A stretch of 64,000 nt of DNA. It comes from Verticillium longisporum (lineage: Eukaryota; Ascomycota; Sordariomycetes; Glomerellales; Plectosphaerellaceae). The stretch lies in NCBI GenBank assembly GCA_019188255.1, contig JAETXT010000007.1, forward strand, positions 5,332,001 to 5,396,000, given 5' to 3'. This document shows, one piece after another, positions 33,401 through 45,081 of this stretch (positions within the stretch are counted from its first letter, which is position 1; every line of letters begins with the position of its first letter). The notes below the pieces were generated by a model that was not told where the DNA came from, did no database searches, and saw nothing but the letters and a program-made list of their open reading frames with translations. The position numbers and the translations under genes were made by a program.

Positions 33401-35847
33401 TTAGCTTATTATATATATTATCTAAATAGACTTCGAGATCGTCTATATCCTTAATATAAAGTAGGAATAGAGTATTTATTAGGATAATATAGAATATAAT
33501 TCTCTTAATTAATATTAGAATAATAATCTCCTCTATTATAAATATAGAATTTCCTATTCTAAATCTTATTCTAACCTCTATTCTTTATTTATTAACTATT
33601 AAGCTTAATATTAGGGCTAATAGAGCCCTTATCTATAAAGCTCTTATTATTAAAATTAATATTATATTTATATTAAGGATAATATTATATTATATAGAAG
33701 TATTATTAATCTAATATTAAATAAAGAGTTATTCTATTAGAGCTATTATTTTAGCTTTTAGATTACTCCCCTTAATTCTATATTAGAATAATTTATTTAT
33801 TAAGAAATATATAATATAAGTATTTATTAGTTCGCTCCCGGGATTAGACCTATAAATATTATTTACTCTTAGTTTATTAGAAATAGGATTATTTAATTCC
33901 GAGCTCTTAATAGATTCTATTATTATTAAAAATTAATAATATCCCTTCTATTAATCTTTATATATTTCCTATATATATTTCTATTATTTTTTCGAATATT
34001 ATTATTCTTTAAGAAAGTACTTTATCGATCTATAATCTAATTTAGAATATATCTAATATTTATAAATTCTAATAATCTAATAATTATTAATTCTATATAT
34101 TAATTACTCTCTATAATCTCCTTTTCTATTAGTTTAATAATATCCGCTTTTATAATATCTATTAATATAAAAGTACCTAAGTATTTTAATATTCTCTTCT
34201 ACTTTTAATATATTCTTAAGCTATATAGATAATATATTAAAAGATCGTTCTAGCTTTATTAATATAATCTTTAGCTCTAAGATACTTTAAACTACTTTTA
34301 GAATATTTATATAAAGATAAGTCTCCTCTTTAAATATAGAGCTAAGTATTCTCTAGTATTATTAAAACCTATCTAGAAGGATCTAGAGAACTTCTATTTA
34401 TAGCTTTCCTATATTATTAGCTTTTAATATTATAAAGTAGAATATTATTAAGCTCTAATCTATATAATATTATATTCTATTAATTTTTAAATTAAATTAT
34501 TATTTAATTATTAAATATATTTATTAGAATTCTATATTTTAATTTATATATTCTAAGAAGAAAGTTTATATATATTTTAAAAATATATTTAGGAAGAATA
34601 TATAGAGCTATATATAATAGATTTATAATAATTTATAAATATTTATAAAGATATATATTTTATTATTAAGGATATTATATATCTCCTTAGAATAATTATT
34701 CTCTTTATTCTAGAATAATATAAATTATTTAATTATAGCTTTATCGATTAATAAATTTACCGATTTATATAATAATAGAATATAATACTAAGCTAATAAA
34801 TTCTAAATATTATTTAAAAGTAAAGTCTTATTTCTTTATAATTAAAGTATAATCTCTTATTAATTAGATTATTTATTCTATTAATTAGATAATCCTAGAA
34901 TTAGGGGCTATTAGGGATCTATCCTCCCTATTTATAGTTTTCGGATTTAGGATAGCTAAGTATTCCCTATAGATTACTATTTATCGTCCTCTTAATCTCC
35001 CTACTCCTCTATTCTTTATAATATTAAATCCCTATAAATAATAATCGATTCTATTATATTAAGTATTCCCTCCTATAAGAATATTAATATTAATCTCTTT
35101 AATATTTTAGTATTTACTATTCCTAGAAGAGGGATCCTATATTCTATTAAATATACTTTTAATATTTAAATAATTATTATATTATAAGAATTAAAATCCT
35201 CTTTAGTCTAGCCCTAGAAGTCTTCGATAAATGCTTTTAAGAGGTAAACTCCCTTTATAGTCCTATATACGTTTATTACTTTAAGGATTTAAGCGCTCTT
35301 AAGATCTATAAATACTATATTTAATAATTTAAGGAATTATAATTCTATTCTATTAACGATAAAGTTAATATTAAGACCCTTCCTAACCTTCTATATTAAA
35401 TATAATATATTAAATTCTTTTAGAATATTATTAAACTCCTATTATATCTTTTTAATATTCTCTAGCTCTATTATAAAGCTATTATTATAATTTAAAGAAT
35501 TTATTATTATTAATTTTATTAAAGCTCTATTATAATTAATTAATTATTCTATAAAGCTTTATTTATTAAAGTTTATAGCTAATAATATAGCCTAAGTAAT
35601 AATCTTAGATATAGGAGTCCTAAGATACTTAAAGTAGATAATACTCCTATAGATTATATAATAGAGGGTTTCTCTATTATTAAGCTCTTATAAAAGTCCT
35701 AAAATACTTAAAATAAATAGTACTCTTATAATTACTTATAAAGTATAATCGATAAGCTTATATATAATAAATTTACTATTTATAGGATCGATCTTAACTT
35801 CTCTAGCTCTAGCTATTCTATATTACGTTAAATATAATACTAATTAA

Positions 35848-36092
35848 TATTAAGAGGGCTTTATTATTTATATAAACCCTAATTTATTACTTTAATTATA
35901 TTTAAGAGCTCTAAATAAGTAGGGTAGGTATATAAGATTTATAATTATTATTACTACTATCTCTCTAAATTACTACTATCTATATAAATTAGATATACCT
36001 ATCTAATTTATTAATTATATAAGCTATAAATTATATATTTCTAAAAGCTATAAATCCTAGCCCTCGTAATTATTATATTAGTAAATCCTATA
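35848..36092 (+). repeat. RIP-degraded copia LTR C, first part (5' LTR of relic 2)
   Basis: Starts TATTAAGAGGGCTTTATT and is interrupted at 36092 by the family 2 pogo element. The remaining 43 bp continue at 37954 to 37996. Confidence 0.75.
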
Positions 36093-37951
36093 ACGTAATC
36101 CACAAGCGAGTGGTTCACCCATGCGAGTGGTTCACTTCACCCCGACCCGACAAACATTCCGAGGAAAACCTCAACCCAAACGCCGTAAATCAATTAAAAT
36201 CACTCCTCCTCGTCTTTTGCAGACGATGAGATAGCTACCTGACAAGTTCTCGCGTTGTGGCCGGTCTTCCCGCATACGCTACAGCATCGTTTCTTCGGCT
36301 GGGACCACGACGCGGGACCCGGGTTCTGCAGCGTTTCCTCTTTTATCTGGATATCTACTTCCTTCTGAGCAATCTTGTCCTGTCCCTCGCCTACAGCCAT
36401 GCTTCCTCCTTCCCGGAGACGTAGCTTTTTGGCCCTCCGGCGTCGGCTTAGTGTAGCATTTTCCTCTCGAAGGATCATAACCTCTGACTTCAAAAGAGCG
36501 ATCTGGTGCATAACACCCCGCGTCCCCTTCGCAAGATAGTCAACAGCATCTAAAATTGACGTTGGGGAGCTTCCCTGGTGGCGTGAGATTCGCCCTTTGA
36601 TGAAGTCAGTCTGGGAACCTGCCTCGAGCAGGTTAGTGGGCGTCTTAGAGACCCAAGAATCACGCTCCCCGTGGGACGTCCCCGGAGGCGTCGTCGTCCT
36701 CAACCTCACATCCAGCTTTGACAGGACTGTTTCCGGGTTATGGGGGACAAGCCCCGCTCCTCGAAAGCCTCCCTGGATGTTTTTCTGTCATTGCTTGCTG
36801 AAATGCAGCCGAAAACGCCGGGAAGAAGTCCTCTTTGCTGATGTGCGTTGTACCCGCCCTCATCCTATCCTCGATTTGCCGACCGTATGCTTTCTTTAGT
36901 GGGCCAAAACACCCAACATCGAGAGGCTGGAGTAGATGTGACGAATGAGGAGGCATACAGAGTGTGATGATGTTGTTCTCCTTGCAGTAGAGTTCGAAGT
37001 CGACCGAGTGGTGACTTTCGTGGCCATCCAGGATCAGTAGGCGATAACCGCCCGAAGTACGGGACTTTGTATGCCTGTCAAAATGCCGAATCCATTCCAG
37101 ACCAATATCATTCGTCGTCCAGCCGTTTGGAGATGTTGCGATTCTCCAGTCGCGAGAAATCGCGTCGTCCTGGTACCAGCTCGAGAGGTGGTACTTGCCC
37201 GAAACCACGATGAACGGCGGGACGGAGAAACCCAACGCGCCAACGCCCTGGATCACCGTAACCCATTCCCGGTTGCCTGGCTGCCTCATCTTCACATTGG
37301 ACCGTCTTTCCGAACTGGTCACGACCATTCCGTTGGCGATAACGCCCATCTGGAAGCCGGTCTCGTCAAAGTTGTACATGTCAGCCTCTTGGATGCCGTA
37401 CTTGGCGATCATGTTATGCACGAGGCGGAACCACGCGTTTATCGCGTCCGGATCTTCGCATTGGGCCCTCTTGTAGTCGTACTTGCGAAAGAAACGCGTC
37501 CGGAGCTCTGGTTGCCGTTTGACGAAGTTTGCGGCCCAGTTCTTCCCGACGCGTGGCGCGTCACGGTCGGCAAGCAGGCGATTCGCCATATCTCCGACCT
37601 CACCCAACCGGGGAGGGTAAGATCGCGCATCTAGGTCAAGGATATATTCGACAATAGTTTTCTCTTCTAGTACTGTTAATTTGGCAGAATTGGGCGGGCT
37701 TTCGCGTCGGGAGGGTTTGCCCTTCTGGCGTCGGAGGAGCGTCGTTAAGGGGACGGTGTAGATCCTCGCAGCACTCCGGGCGCTTAGGTTCGGGTCATTG
37801 TCCATAGCTTGGATAGCAAGGAATAATTGACCTTCTTTTGAAAGAGTCTCCATCGCGGGCGGAGGTGGAATCTGTAGAATTCAGGTGTAGGTCGTGGGCC
37901 CGGGCGAAGTGAACCACTCGCTTGGGTGAACCACTCGCTTGTGGATTACGT
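36093..37951 (-). mobile_element. pogo/Fot1-like DNA transposon, family 2 copy A (1859 bp)
   Basis: TIRs of about 50 bp begin ACGTAATCCACAAGC, with only a few differences between the two ends, and are flanked by TA (36091-36092, 37952-37953). Each TIR holds GCGAGTGGTTCAC twice. The design is the same as in family 1 but the sequence is different. It is inserted in copia LTR C and is not RIP-mutated. Confidence 0.92.
36200..37853 (-). CDS. pogo-family DDE transposase with zinc knuckle, frame broken (family 2 copy A)
   Basis: The first frame, 37853-36738, begins METLSKEGQLFLAIQAMDND and has the HTH pair and catalytic D163 (YNFDETGF), D276 (LLILDGHESH) and D312 (LLQPLDVGCFGP). The second frame, to 36200, has a coiled coil and the CX2CX4HX4C knuckle (CSVCGKTGHNARTC). 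The frame is lost at the T5 run 36780-36784 (A5 in the gene), just after MTEK. Seven A would give the expected TEKNIQGGFRGAGLVP. The catalytic domain is complete. Related to family 1 at about two thirds identity by eye. Confidence 0.85.
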
Positions 37952-38097
37952 TATAGTAATTACTGCTCTAAGCAATTCCCTAATATTAGTTTAATAATTA
38001 TAGATCTTTCCTTTTTATTATTCGAATAGGGATTTATTCTTCCTATAATTATTATTTAAGGTTATAGAGTAAATTTATTGAATAAAAGTAATTAAAA

Positions 38098-38569
38098 TAT
38101 TATAATTTAATAGCTTCTAAAAGGGGAATACTATTAAAGGGCTAGGGTTATTATTAATAGAAGCTAAGGTTATAAAACTAAATAGTATAATATTATAAAG
38201 TATTATATATTTATTATAATAAATATAAAGTAAGCCTTAGATTAATTACTATTTTAAAAAAGAATATATTTATAAATATAGAATATTTATCCTTATTTAT
38301 CTATTTACCCTATCTTTATTATTAAGTAGTAAGTCTATATTAGATAGTTTATATATTAGCTATTAATAATCTATAATATTAGGATTATAGTATATTATCC
38401 TATAAGCTAGCCCCTAGCTTACTATTATATCCCTAGTAAGCTAATAGCTTATAATTATATCTAGGTAAGCTATTACGTATCCTGCCTAGTAGGTCCGCTT
38501 TTTATCTTATCGTATCTCCCGATCGCGGGGTCGTTAGCTCGCGGCCACCCTGCTTCCTTAGTTGTTATA
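38098..38569 (-). repeat. RIP-degraded solo LTR of the gypsy family
   Basis: 472 bp matching the reverse complement of the 476-bp gypsy LTR. The first about 365 bp are heavily C-to-T/G-to-A mutated. The last about 105 bp (38465-38569, ending in TGCTTCCTTAGTTGTTATA) are almost unmutated. No internal region is present. I found no clear target duplication (TAAAA versus CTAAG). It marks the right edge of the first island. Confidence 0.75.
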
Positions 38570-39236
38570 CTAAGCTACTTCTGAGCTCAGGGCCCGCTCA
38601 GTCTTAGCTCAGGCTAAAAGTAGCGAGGCTCTGGGATATATCCGGTTTAGATAGGGCTTGGTAAAACCCATCTTAGAGGTTCTTCCCTTTTGCCCTTGGC
38701 TGCCCGCATGGAGACCCCTGATAACGCAGGTCTCCTCATCTTCCCTGCTGCCGTATCTGGTGTTGGGTCTGTTTCTGTTTCTGTACATCGTGTCCATTTC
38801 TCATTTTGCCTTCCCTTTTTAACGCGCCAGACCAATTGCCAGACGGCAGATCGGCTCAATCACTTGATTCCACAATCTTTCACGACAGTGTGCCCCTGTG
38901 TCATGCTGAAAGTGGGTGTGACCCGAAGTCCTCGCTGCTTTAAGCCGACACTACGTGGTTGCTGACACGACAGCACACCTCAACCACGAAACACTGTAAT
39001 GTCGGCCTACATAGCCTCAAGGTAGCTCCTTCCTACCCAAAATACCGTATCTTACCTAGATACTTATCTTAGGTACCTTACCTGAAGGTAGGTGAAGATG
39101 CCTTGAGAGACTGAAGAGCCAGAGTGCTAGAGTGGCCACTCAATTCACGACGCGAACGACCAGATTAACTATTTATTTTTATTCATCATTGAAATATCTT
39201 TATGCAGCTTCAACAGCAGTAAGATACCGGGAACCT
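38570..39236. other. intergenic region between the first island and the NmrA-like gene
   Basis: Normal composition. A CCTAGATAC/GGTACC-rich palindromic tract lies at about 39020-39095, like the one at 5812-5900. Short open frames have no recognisable features. Confidence 0.4.
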
Positions 39237-40201
39237 CTACTGAGATGCGATCGACATAATCAGCTGCTTCACCTGCTCGTCACTCCACTGCTCGACTCCC
39301 AGGAGAGCATTGTCGGTCTTGAGGAACGGTCCGGAGTAGTCCTCCCTCGAGTTGCAGTACAGAATCAGGTTGCCAATGACCTCGAACGTGACCCTGCCTG
39401 CGAAGAGCTCACCAAGCGACTGCTGGTACACGGGCTCCATGTCCAGAGAGCTGACATCCCAACCGTCCTGTCCAAGGGCCTGCTGGGCGAGCTCAACCAT
39501 TTTCTTCTGGCTCATCTGGATCGTAGAGATGTAGACGGGGCGGTTCTTAGTCTCCTCAGGGTGGAGGAGCACACCGACCGCCGCTTGGCCGACGTGGTCA
39601 AGCAGCGTCCACGCCGTGACAACCTCGCCGCCGTTGAGCAGCTCGGCCTTCTTGGTCTTGAGGTGAATCTTGAAGAATCCCGTGCGCAGGTTCCAGTCGA
39701 GGAAGGCGCCGTTGGAGATGCTCGTCCACGTGAGCTTTCCGGCGGCCGCGAGCTCCTCGAGCTTAGCGAGGACCTCGTTCTTGGGCGCGTAAACGGGCAC
39801 GGAGCGACCCTTGGAGTTCCTGGGGTCAATGGAAAACTCAGAGGGGATGAAGCGGGAGACGCCGGCGGCGACGGCTGCCTCGACCATGCGCAGGGGCATG
39901 GCCGAGTCTGGGCTCATGGTCATGTCGATGACGGCGTCCTGGCCCTTGAAAGTCTCGACGAGGGCATCGGCAGAGTCAAAGTCGATGACCTTGACGTTGA
40001 CGGAGGATGGCAACTTGTCGTTGGCCTTGCGGACCGCCGCGGTCACGTTGAACTTGCCAGACTTGACAAGAGCCTGCAGGACGTGGGAGCCGGCGCTGCC
40101 AGTCGCCTAAACAAATGCAAGTCAGATTCGGACAGCCTGGGCGGCCGTGAGAGGCTAGGACTTACACCGGCAATGACAACGTTCTTGATCTGCTGAGACA
40201 T
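39237..40201 (-). CDS. NmrA-like / isoflavone-reductase-type NAD(P)-binding protein, two exons
   Basis: Exons 40201-40166 and 40106-39237 on the minus strand, 301 aa. The 59-nt intron (GTAAGT...TTTAG) splits the dinucleotide-binding loop: MSQQIKNVVIAG joins ATGSAGSHVLQAL, giving the GxxGxxG motif of an atypical short-chain dehydrogenase. Further family features are DFDSADALVETFKGQDAVID, RFIPSEFSIDPRN and a Lys in APKNEVLAKLEEL. Members either reduce small phenolic or isoprenoid substrates or act as NADP(H) sensors; the role here is open. It is the only recognisable gene between the two transposon islands. Confidence 0.87.
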
Positions 40202-41079
40202 TGCGAGAGGATGATATTGACAAGCAATGTTTGACCGTGGTATCAACCGTGTATGGGAGTGAGATTGATGATTCTGTACTTGAAAATTGATTTGAGTTGA
40301 GATGAGATTAGGTGCTCGACGGCGAGGGGGAAGGCTTCTTGTACGATTCCAGCTTGTCTCTCAACTCACACCGCCTCACCTCGTTCAGGCGCCAGTCATG
40401 CTTCAGGCATCCACGAACTAACTGCTTGTGGCTTCGCTCTTGCGCTGACCATCCAGGTAGGCAGCTGCGTGCGTCGCCTGCAATCATGAGATCTACAACG
40501 CCAGACGATTGCTAATGGTGAGCAGTTGGAGCTGATTCAGTCTGCGAGACGGAAGCTTTTTGGCGCCGACCCGCAGTTGAACATGTTGCGACGCAGTATG
40601 AACCTTCAGCCCTGGCGGACAGCTTCATATACATTAATATATTTGTTTGCGACAGTTGAAAGTGGCTAACCGGTTCAAGCCATATAACCCGCCAAGACCT
40701 TTGACCCCACAATATTGGGTTCTCGCCCCCCAAGAATCGTTGCACGCTCAGCCCATGCCTCGGAGAAGTCCGAGCCTGCACAGGGGTTTCAATAATTGTC
40801 ATCAGCCACGGAGAGTTGGTTTGACAAACACAGCGGAGGTAAGATGAGCCCGAAAACAGCTGCTTATGGAAATGAAGAGTGTATGTCTCTGGCCTTCGAG
40901 ATACGGGATTTGTCTTCATTCAGAACGTTTGAATGATGTTTCGTCAAATATCATGTATCAACGGATTACATACACCGGTTGTGTATGCGTCTATCGGCGC
41001 TGGAGGCTGTAGCACGGTGGAAGGCTCTAAGCACCGATGTTCTAGCCCAATCCGTACCTCCCCCAGGGAGGAGGAGGCT
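40202..41079. other. promoter side of the NmrA-like gene up to the second island
   Basis: Normal composition. A 135-codon frame (40512-40919 minus) has no recognisable domain and no supporting splice or start features. No RNA gene seen. Confidence 0.4.
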
Positions 41080-41188
41080 ATAGCTCAACTGACTATAGGG
41101 TATGGACCTGAGCTAACTATTGGGTTCACTTTAAAATCGCTCTAAGCCTCTTTAGGAACTAAACTAACTATTAGGGGGTGCTATAGTA
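41080..41188. repeat. border repeat, copy 2
   Basis: Same sequence as 10050-10160 with a few substitutions (for example GAGCTAACTATTGGGTTCAC for AAGCTGACCATTGGGTCCAC). Again at the point where normal DNA changes to AT-rich relics. Confidence 0.75.
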
Positions 41189-41244
41189 ATATAGTCGTAG
41201 CCGTAGGGACCGGTAATCTCAGATCTTAAATACTTAATTTAAGG

Positions 41245-43854
41245 TATTAACGTTAATAGAGGAGATTATTATTCTAATATTAATTAAGAGAATTATATTC
41301 TATATTATCTAAATAGATACTTTATTCCTACTTTATATTAAGGATATAGATAATCTAAGAATCTATTTAGATAATATGTATAATAAGCTAGTAAAGTATA
41401 TTAAGGAGATCTAAGAGTATATACCTATTTTCCGTAAATAGAGCTATATATAGTTCTTCTTAAATATAAAGGTTTATACTAGCTCTAGGATTATATATAT
41501 AATAGGGATAGTAAATAATAGAATAGTATTTCTAATAGAAATAGAGCTCTAATATATTTATAAATAATTTAATTATTTATTTATAGAGAAGCTATAGAAC
41601 CTATTCTAAAGAGTAAATTATAATATAAATTAAGATACTCTAGAGCTAATAAACTATTTCTATTATTATTATTAAATTAAAGGGAAGTCTCTATAATACT
41701 TTAAATTTACTTTAAAGTTAAATATCGACTTTAATTATAAGATTTTAATCGATATTATATACTTAAATAGAAAGTTTATTCTTTATATAATCGATATAAA
41801 TATAGGATTCTAATCTATAACTTTTATTTCTAATTTTATAGCTTATATAATATAGGAAGCCCTTAAAAGGTATTAATTAGATACCTATCTTAGGCCTCTA
41901 GATATTATAACTTTTAATATTAGAATAAACTTTACTTTTATAGAATTTAGGGTAGAAGTATACCTCCTAGGTATAACCTATTATTAGACCTTTATAGAGG
42001 CCTATTAGTTAATCGGTAAAGTTAAGAGCTATTATAAGCTAATTTATAGAGTATACGAGATCTTAAAAGTAGAGTCTTATAATATAAGCTTAGAATCGCT
42101 ACTTTAAGGAGTAATAAAGGTAATAAACGATATTACTAAGCTTAATAGATTAATATTTATATTATTTATATTTAGAGTAATATTTAGAATTACTATTAAC
42201 GTAGCGTTTATTATAAATTAGATATAATATAGTAAAATAATTAATAAAGTAATAATAGAGCTTTAGCGAATAATCGCTAAGTAGAAGGTTAATAATACTT
42301 TTAATATTTATAATAGACTAGATTCTAAATAGTTATTATTAAGATCGGTAGAGCTAGGAAGCGATATTCTTATATTCTAAGAATAGGAGAAATAGATTAA
42401 TCCCTATAAAGTTATATTAATTTCTAATATAGTAATTATAATTAAAATAGTTAATAGCTTAATAGAGCTTAGAGGAATATATATTAAGCTATATAATAGA
42501 TTACTAGATTAATAGACTAGGGAGATAATAGTAATTCGAACTCTAGAGACCCTAGACCTATTTAAGTACTTAGAGCCGATTCTTTTATATTAATAGAGGA
42601 GATCTAGGAAGTTAATAAATACTATAAATCTATTATAAATAGCTTTTATAAATCGTAAAAATAATATAATTAGGATTTTATAGATCGAATATTAATTTAT
42701 TATAAAAAGGGAATAATAAAGTTATAACCTAGCTATTAAACTATATAATAAAAGTAGAATAACGACCCCTAGGAAGCTATTTAAATAGTCCGATTAAGAG
42801 GAAATCGATTTATTCCTAATAGCTAGAATAATTATATTAATTAAGAGATCTATATTTCTAAATATTAAGATCTTTAAATATTAATTTATAAAAGAAATAA
42901 AAGGCCTCTTTTAAGCTTTATATAAGAAATTAAAATTAATAATTTAAGGATATAGTAATTAAGAGAAGATAACCCTATTAATATAATCGCTTACGATTAT
43001 ATACTATAGCTAATAATTAATCCTAGTAATTATCTTAATACTATAATAATATAATTATTAATTAATACTCTATAATATTAATTAAGCTTATACTTAGAGC
43101 GCTATAGATCTATTATATAATATTCTCCTATATATTCCTAAGGAGCTATAATATAGATATTTAGAAGGAATTGTCTTCTATATTATAAAGCCGCTCTATA
43201 GTATTATAGAGTTAAGGCTCTATTAATTTATAATCTATTAATACTATTATAGAGAGCACTTAAACGCTATTCTAATAGGCTACGATCTATATTTACTCCT
43301 AACTAGAGCTAGAGAGAGCTTTAGATTAATCGGGATATAGATTAACGATACCTTTAACTTCGGAGAGCCTATATTTATATAAAAGGAATAAATAAAGCTC
43401 GAAAGCGCTAACTTCTTAGTAAAGCCTATTTCTATCCTTAATATAGGATCTAATAGCGTCTTTAATAATTATATTATTAAAGTTAGAATTAAAGATCTTA
43501 CGATTTAATAGAAAGGTTAAAATAATCGCTTAGAGCTAGTAACCCTAGGGATAATAAGCTTAGAGTAATAATATATTACTTAGAGAGCTTATAGTGCTTA
43601 TATTACTTTAATCTATTAATTAGAAATAGCCTTCGATTTCTCTATTATAGCCTAAGCTAAGAACCCTTAAGAGGAAGACTTTAAATAGCTTAATAAATAT
43701 ATATTATAATAGATTACTAATATAGGCTATAGCTTAAATTATATATACTTAGATCTCTTAATAGCCTAGCTTTACGTATTTATTAATAGCTCCTTCGCTA
43801 ATAATAAGGACCTTAGTTTATAGATTAGATTTATTATCCTCTTAAGTAATAAAC
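41245..43854 (+). mobile_element. RIP-degraded copia relic 3, first part (pol on plus strand)
   Basis: The best-preserved pol. Readable blocks include YKILIDIIYLNRKFIL, then FKFTLKL, then EFRVEVYLLGITYYQTFIEA (integrase core), then VAFDFSIIAQAKNPQEEDF near the end. These match the order of fungal Ty1/copia Pol. The relic lacks the 5' about 2.5 kb and the 5' LTR. It is split at 43854 by gypsy copy 2 and continues at 50790, where the frame runs on from a KNPQEEDF block to an RNase H-like block. Confidence 0.72.
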
Positions 43855-44330
43855 TGTTACGACCTGGCAGCTTCCGAAGGGGGAACACTGTCAGAGGGTT
43901 GGGGTTGCTGTTTGCAGAAGCTTAGGTTGTGACTCTGAGACGATGTGGTGTCGTAAGGCGTTGCGCACTCGTTACAATGAATACAAGGTAAGACTTAGAT
44001 TGATCACTGTCGTGAGAAAGAATGTATCTACAAGTCCAGAATGTCCGTCCTTATATACCTGCCATCCTGTCCTTGTTGTGTTAGGTGGTGAGCTCATGTT
44101 GGATGGCTCACTGGTTAGTTGTTGGTGATCCATGATGTTAGGATCACGGTGTGTTATCCCGTGAGCCATTCCCTGGCTCACTGCGGCGTCCTTGGTGAGC
44201 CCGACGACTCACCCTTTATGTCTGAGTGAGCCATCACGTGATTTGCCAGGTGGGCCCGATTCTTATCTTATCGCGTTCCCTGATCGCGGGGTCGTCGATT
44301 CGCGGCCGCCCTGCTTCCTTGGTTGTTACA
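43855..44330 (-). repeat. 3' LTR of gypsy copy 2
   Basis: In plus-strand reading it begins TGTTACGACCTGGCAGC and ends GGTTGTTACA. It contains the same set of GTGAGCC/GGCTCAC sites and TATA box as the partner LTR. Confidence 0.93.
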
Positions 44331-44430
44331 TGATGCTCCTCCTCCAGGCCGATGTCCCAGCGGCCATAAGTAGTAAGTCCCAGCCGCCTGCGGTGGTTCT
44401 TCTCTTGTCATCCTTACTAACCATGACAAA

Positions 44431-45081
44431 ATGTCAGGTCGTGTCATAAAACGTTCGTCTGCCAAAACCGACCAAAGAAAGGCGCTCGCTGCTTTGATTG
44501 ACTCCGAGGGCGAAATCAAGATGCCTTGTACGGGGTGCTTCAAGCGACATCTCGTCTGTAAGACCGCCCCTGGTTCTTCTCGCTGTGGGGAGTGCATCCG
44601 TCGCGGTCGCTCTTGTGATGGTGTGAGCGTGGTTTCTGCGCGTAAGTTGGTCCCTGGTGGGGTCATGGTCCTGTTTTCTAATGATCGTCTAGTGGAAAAG
44701 GCTCTTGCAGAGCAGAAGAAGCGAGAAGCTGAGATTGAGGATGCTGAAATGGAGTTGGAGGTGCTCCAAACGAAGTTGGCGACGGCCTTGGGTCGTTTGT
44801 CCCGTCTTCGCAAGATGCGGAAGGCGGCGAAGGCTCGTGGGGAAGAGTTGTTTGCTCGTGGGATTCGTCAGTTGGATGAGGAGGACGGCGTCCTTCCTCT
44901 GGGCGGGGACAACCTAAGCCTCGAGGCTCAGGAGGCCAACGTGGTGCAGGACCTTCAGGAGTGGGGTGCTAGCGGCGTCGTGGACTGGTCCTCGTTGGGC
45001 TTCGGGGAGGAATTTTCCGACCTTGGTCCTGTGCCAGGCGATGATATTCTTGGAGCAACTGCGGGCAGTTCAGGTTCTTGA
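44431..45081 (+). CDS. antisense accessory gene of gypsy copy 2: Zn2Cys6-like cluster plus coiled coil, spliced
   Basis: Exons 44431-44641 (211 nt) and 44693-45081 (389 nt), 199 aa. The 51-nt intron has a GTAAGT donor, TTCTAATGA branch site and GTCTAG acceptor; because it is a multiple of three, the unspliced frame is also open (216 codons). Residues 33-62 form C-X2-C-X6-C-X8-C-X2-C-X6-C. The following LEKALAEQKKREAEIEDAEM stretch is a coiled coil and the C-terminus is acidic (DEEDGVLPL). Nearly every difference from copy 1 is conservative. It starts 100 nt inside the 3' LTR and ends 113 nt inside the 3' end of pol on the opposite strand. Confidence 0.78.
   Translation: MSGRVIKRSSAKTDQRKALAALIDSEGEIKMPCTGCFKRHLVCKTAPGSSRCGECIRRGRSCDGVSVVSARKLVPGGVMVLFSNDRLVEKALAEQKKREAEIEDAEMELEVLQTKLATALGRLSRLRKMRKAAKARGEELFARGIRQLDEEDGVLPLGGDNLSLEAQEANVVQDLQEWGASGVVDWSSLGFGEEFSDLGPVPGDDILGATAGSSGS

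Larger units (their letters stand above)
28611..37996 (-). mobile_element. complete RIP-degraded Ty1/copia relic 2 (pol on minus strand)
   Basis: Bounded by LTR B (28611-28899) and LTR C (35848-37996, split by pogo family 2 copy A). A 5-bp duplication ATTAT flanks it (28606-28610 and 37997-38001). Without the pogo insertion the relic is about 7.5 kb. Pol runs leftwards; its reading frames are full of stops from CA-to-TA changes on both strands. The left (3') part also contains an ORF start on the opposite strand at 29675. This relic gives the reference structure for the partial relics 1, 3 and 4. Confidence 0.78.

Noticed and set aside
39132..40196. 354-codon plus-strand open frame
   Set aside because: It is antisense to the well-supported NmrA-like gene and only reflects its GC-rich codon use.
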